Below are positions 62,801 to 64,000 of a stretch of 64,000 bases of DNA, in pieces (within the stretch, counting starts at the first letter, position 1; each line of letters opens with the position of its first letter). Both the position numbers and the translations under genes were made by a program. The notes beneath the pieces are model-generated. The model was given only the letters and a program-made list of their open reading frames with translations. It searched no databases and was not told where the DNA came from. The DNA comes from Glandiceps talaboti. Its lineage: Eukaryota > Hemichordata > Enteropneusta > Spengelidae. Location of the stretch: assembly GCF_964340395.1 (NCBI RefSeq), contig NC_135560.1:5538498-5602497 (forward strand), in the 5' to 3' direction.

Positions 62801-62982
62801 ATGGCGAAAATTATATATGACTTTAATTATTGGTTTAGATATTGTCTATGAAGCGAACTTGTATTATACACCTGACACGTACATGCACACATACACTCAG
62901 AGACAACTTACCTTGTTATTTCAAACGGAGACTCCGTGGGTGATAATGTTTCAATCGTTGTAGATGGAATGAGCTTTGCCAT
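42434..62982 (-). CDS. STRA6-like multi-pass membrane protein, paralog 2
   Basis: Eighteen coding exons in transcript order: 62982-62912, 60722-60653, 60256-60171, 56591-56449, 56062-55896, 55350-55225, 54978-54884, 50404-50313, 49478-49417, 48963-48870, 48158-48083, 47515-47422, 45111-45063, 44672-44564, 44409-44308, 44108-43945, 43429-43262, 42684-42434. Total 2019 nt, 672 aa, the same length as paralog 1 because exon 10 is 9 bp shorter and the last exon 9 bp longer. Every exon phase equals paralog 1. Landmarks: YSYAAAFGLAAG, SASRYIGFQAAYMAWGY, FRAYVGFLQLENAHTHPI, RNRWRVALTLVRNPGLQFRR. No stop or frameshift is seen. The start ATG at 62982 has the same AAGAAATGG context. Differences from paralog 1 cluster in the loop of exon 10, the end of exon 14 and the C-terminus. 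Introns 1, 3, 7 and 12 carry large insertions absent from paralog 1, yet splice sites are intact. Confidence 0.9.
42940..43070 (-). repeat. Two-unit version of the 73-bp minisatellite in paralog 2
   Basis: The same unit landmarks as 21680-21960 (GATTCACTATGTGTAC, GGAAAGCA-GCTAT). It sits in the matching last intron. Confidence 0.7.
45713..46939 (+). mobile_element. Terminal-inverted-repeat element built of about 150-bp AT-rich units
   Basis: It begins CCTCCCGTAAGGG and ends with the exact reverse complement, CCCTTACGGGAGG (13 bp). A second inverted GTACGGGAGG follows the left end, so the left end itself can fold. Next come a short TGTCTG tract and about seven diverged units with GCATAATTAATGATTTTCGGT and CTTAAGAATACATACTTCAA. 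No coding capacity. It lies in intron 12 of paralog 2; the matching intron of paralog 1 (24951-25517) lacks it. Confidence 0.65.
48502..48532. repeat. Short palindrome related to the hairpin at 277-321
   Basis: GTTAAACCATAGACA and TGTCTATGGTTAAAC abut with almost no loop, in intron 10 of paralog 2. The stem core is shared with the YTHDC2 intron copy 48 kb away. Confidence 0.6.
48545..48790 (+). repeat. TCACA/TCACG pentamer-rich tract in intron 10 of paralog 2
   Basis: An expanded and partly GC-rich version of the tract at 26936-27055 in paralog 1, ending about 80 bp before exon 10. Confidence 0.8.
50460..51021 (+). repeat. 5' LTR
   Basis: 562 bp, starting TGTCACAGATGAC and ending CAGTAGTAAT. 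AATAAA at 50752-50757 is the likely poly(A) signal marking the R region. The end is AT and not the canonical CA. Confidence 0.9.
51024..51164 (+). repeat. Four tandem primer-binding-site repeats (38-39 bp period)
   Basis: Units start at 51024, 51063, 51101 and 51139. Unit 1, TGGTGGAGAATCCGGGCATT followed by GAAC, is complementary to a tRNA 3' end with correct geometry (CCA, discriminator, 7-nt acceptor strand, 5-nt T-stem, TTCAA T-loop). Units 2 and 3, TGGTGGCGATCCGGGGCTTG, are one base shorter; unit 4 starts TGATGG. Each spacer ends in AAAGTAATAT, close to the LTR end AGTAGTAATAT. Confidence 0.85.
53591..53605 (+). promoter_or_regulatory. Polypurine tract of the LTR retrotransposon
   Basis: Fifteen purines, GGAAAGAGGGGAAAG, directly before the 3' LTR: the plus-strand priming site for reverse transcription. 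Confidence 0.88.
53606..54167 (+). repeat. 3' LTR
   Basis: 562 bp, one visible difference from the 5' LTR; AATAAA at 53898-53903. Near-identity implies insertion recently in evolutionary time. Confidence 0.9.
54256..54501 (-). other. Orphan 81-codon open frame in intron 7 of paralog 2
   Basis: The frame starts MSSITSELSSDIVRTVD and contains GAARFGQYRIKEAVVCDDGT. Its base composition is less AT-rich than its surroundings and the wording is protein-like. It begins 90 bp past the LTR element and has no good splice donor at its end. No counterpart exists in paralog 1. It could be a retroposed or captured fragment of a host gene, or chance. I do not recognise it. Confidence 0.25.
56936..60129 (+). 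repeat. Minisatellite, 31-bp unit, about 100 copies, in intron 3 of paralog 2
   Basis: Unit GGTGAAAGGCAAGGGAAATA followed by TCAAACATATA, repeated over about 3.2 kb with variants (GGCAGGG, GGAAATG, GTATA, CGGATA, and short units lacking part of GGCAAGG). Variant units occur in recurring blocks, which indicates segmental duplication inside the array. On the transcribed (minus) strand each unit is TTTCCCTTGCCTTTCACC, a pyrimidine tract without AG. The matching intron of paralog 1 (31575-32089) has none. Confidence 0.97.
61060..62052 (-). mobile_element. 5'-truncated non-LTR retrotransposon (jockey/CR1-type LINE)
   Basis: An intact 294-codon frame at 61168-62052 covers the last part of the reverse transcriptase and the C-terminal region: VFYADDSSLYMF (catalytic Asp pair), then LSTRAITEIRVGDALIPV, SLGVILDSCLTMKPHI, RRIALIRKYLSQPATEQLV, HWLPVSERIVFKILVL, and YGDRAFSVAAPTLWNNLP near the end. 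The 3' UTR ends in GCGTC..TTTATAAATAAATTATT with (ATT)n, a CR1/L2-style 3' end. Endonuclease and most of the reverse transcriptase are missing, so it was truncated on insertion. The uninterrupted frame suggests a fairly young copy. It lies in intron 1 of paralog 2, sense to the gene. Confidence 0.88.
62090..62760 (-). repeat. Inverted copies of the roughly 150-bp AT-rich unit in intron 1 of paralog 2
   Basis: Homologous to 33100-33700 in paralog 1. The LINE at 61060-62052 landed at or inside its edge: AAGCTATGTCAA at 62051 aligns with AGGTTATGTCAA near 33420. Confidence 0.65.
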
Positions 62983-63013
62983 TTCTTAGGGATTTCGTTA
63001 AATCACAAAATAG
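62983..63013 (-). other. Predicted 5' UTR part of exon 1, paralog 2
   Basis: The acceptor CTCTCTGCAG just upstream (63014-63023 on the minus strand) and the 31-nt distance to the ATG match paralog 1. Confidence 0.5.
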
Positions 63014-63081
63014 CTGCAGAGAGAGTATCGAAGAATTAATAATGAAACAGATTGTGTAAATCACGTGCTTACTGTCTTTCG

Positions 63082-63153
<72 letters not shown>

Positions 63154-63195
63154 GGCGGACAGGCGGACGGACGGACGGAGACAGACAGACAGAAA
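63082..63195 (+). repeat. (GACA)n microsatellite upstream of paralog 2
   Basis: About 70 bp of pure GACA followed by GGCG/GGAC variants. It produces artefactual open frames on both strands. Confidence 0.95.
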
Positions 63196-63199
63196 GACA

Positions 63200-64000
63200 G
63201 ACGAATTATTCTGAATGGCCAAAATTATGGTAAATAAATCTGCACATTCGCGGCATGTTGTCATTTGGTCGATAATTTTGAATGGAATGAAATATTGATA
63301 ATATATATTTTTACGTTGCGTTTTGATAGCATGTAACACATATATGCATTTATGTATGATAAACGAATACAAACTTACAAATTACTCACGACATTCAGCA
63401 GTAAAGTATCATGACATGTTTTAAACTTGAAATTCTATATCATACAAATCGTATACATGATGCCTTCGAGTAGAAGGTAGCCTGTTTACTATTGTATTGA
63501 GATACATGGTTAGCTGGTCGAACCGCCTAACCAATATGTCTTCTCAACCCATTCAGACAGAACGACTGACTAACAAGCATGTAGACAGACAGACAGAAAA
63601 AAGTTTGGATCGATTTTTCGTTCGGTCTGTTTGAGGGTCAACGCGAACAACCACAAAGAGCAAGAACGAACAACGTGAATTCTGACTGCGATTCTGACTT
63701 TGCCTGCCCACCCTAGCCATTGTATCGTACAGCGCTAGTAGGTAAACGACCAGCCTCAGACATAGAGAATTCACTAGTGGTCTGAGGACCAGCTGACGAT
63801 GTATCTCAACAACAGTGACAGTAAAGAGGCTACTTGCAAGCGTTCATTTTGGGTCACCATTATGACATTTTGTTTTGAGTGCATAACCCGGCCAGTAGTA
63901 TAGAATTGGTATGTAATTGTTCACGCCTGAGTGCAATGGTTCTCACTCTAGCTCCTTGTAACACGAGGTTGTATACAGAATACTAATTCCTTTCAAAATA
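63200..64000. other. Upstream flank of STRA6-like paralog 2
   Basis: Similar to 34260-36250 upstream of paralog 1: ATGCCTTCGAG, GTTGAGATAC-type arms, GTATCATACAGCGCTAG/GTATCGTACAGCGCTAG and TGTTCACGCCT recur in order. An imperfect inverted repeat surrounds the CAGCGCTAG core. A promoter is expected in this region or beyond, but none could be defined. Confidence 0.45.

Overview
The window is nuclear DNA of an intron-rich, AT-rich invertebrate animal. Genes are split by GT-AG introns of about 0.2-4.5 kb, microsatellites are dense (TATG, TGTC, TTTG, GT, AT), and there are LINE, Penelope, LTR and foldback transposons. The gene set (YTHDC2, an NXPE-family PC-esterase, STRA6-like retinol-transporter homologs) fits an invertebrate deuterostome (lancelet, hemichordate) or a lophotrochozoan (mollusc, brachiopod). 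I cannot decide between them from sequence alone. Most long open frames are microsatellite artefacts, so genes were rebuilt exon by exon from splice sites, phase and, for STRA6, comparison of two paralogs.

Layout. 562-4166 (+): the last five coding exons of YTHDC2, with the whole YTH m6A-reader domain and an unusually long Gly/Ser/Pro/His tail. 4.2-11.2 kb: no coding gene seen; holds dispersed repeats, a 5S rRNA-like sequence (9360-9476) and a decayed LINE reverse transcriptase (about 10.08-10.57 kb). 11590-18925 (+): a complete five-exon NXPE-family gene (573 aa), flanked by a roughly 0.75-0.8 kb inverted duplication of its first-exon region. 21377-33888 (-) and 42434-62982 (-): two tandem STRA6-like genes, 18 coding exons each, every splice phase conserved, both predicted at 672 aa. 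Flanking and intronic sequence aligns too, so a segment of at least 15 kb was duplicated.

The spacer between the paralogs (about 36.3-41 kb) is a transposon nest: a Penelope-like element interrupted by a solo LTR, then an inverted-repeat region carrying two foldback elements with 9-bp target duplications. Paralog 2 has taken far more insertions into its introns than paralog 1: a 5'-truncated LINE (intron 1), a 3.2-kb minisatellite of a 31-bp unit (intron 3), a very young non-autonomous LTR retrotransposon with a tandemly repeated primer-binding site (intron 7), and a 1.2-kb terminal-inverted-repeat element made of about 150-bp repeats (intron 12). The matching introns of paralog 1 lack these, so the two genes act as a natural empty-site/filled-site comparison.

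There is no operon logic here. YTHDC2 is a nuclear/cytoplasmic RNA-binding protein, the NXPE protein is probably a type II Golgi or secreted protein, and the STRA6-like proteins are multi-pass plasma-membrane proteins. Only the two STRA6-like copies are functionally linked. The most unusual items are the LTR element with four primer-binding-site repeats, the AG-depleted pyrimidine-rich intronic minisatellite, and the foldback pair.
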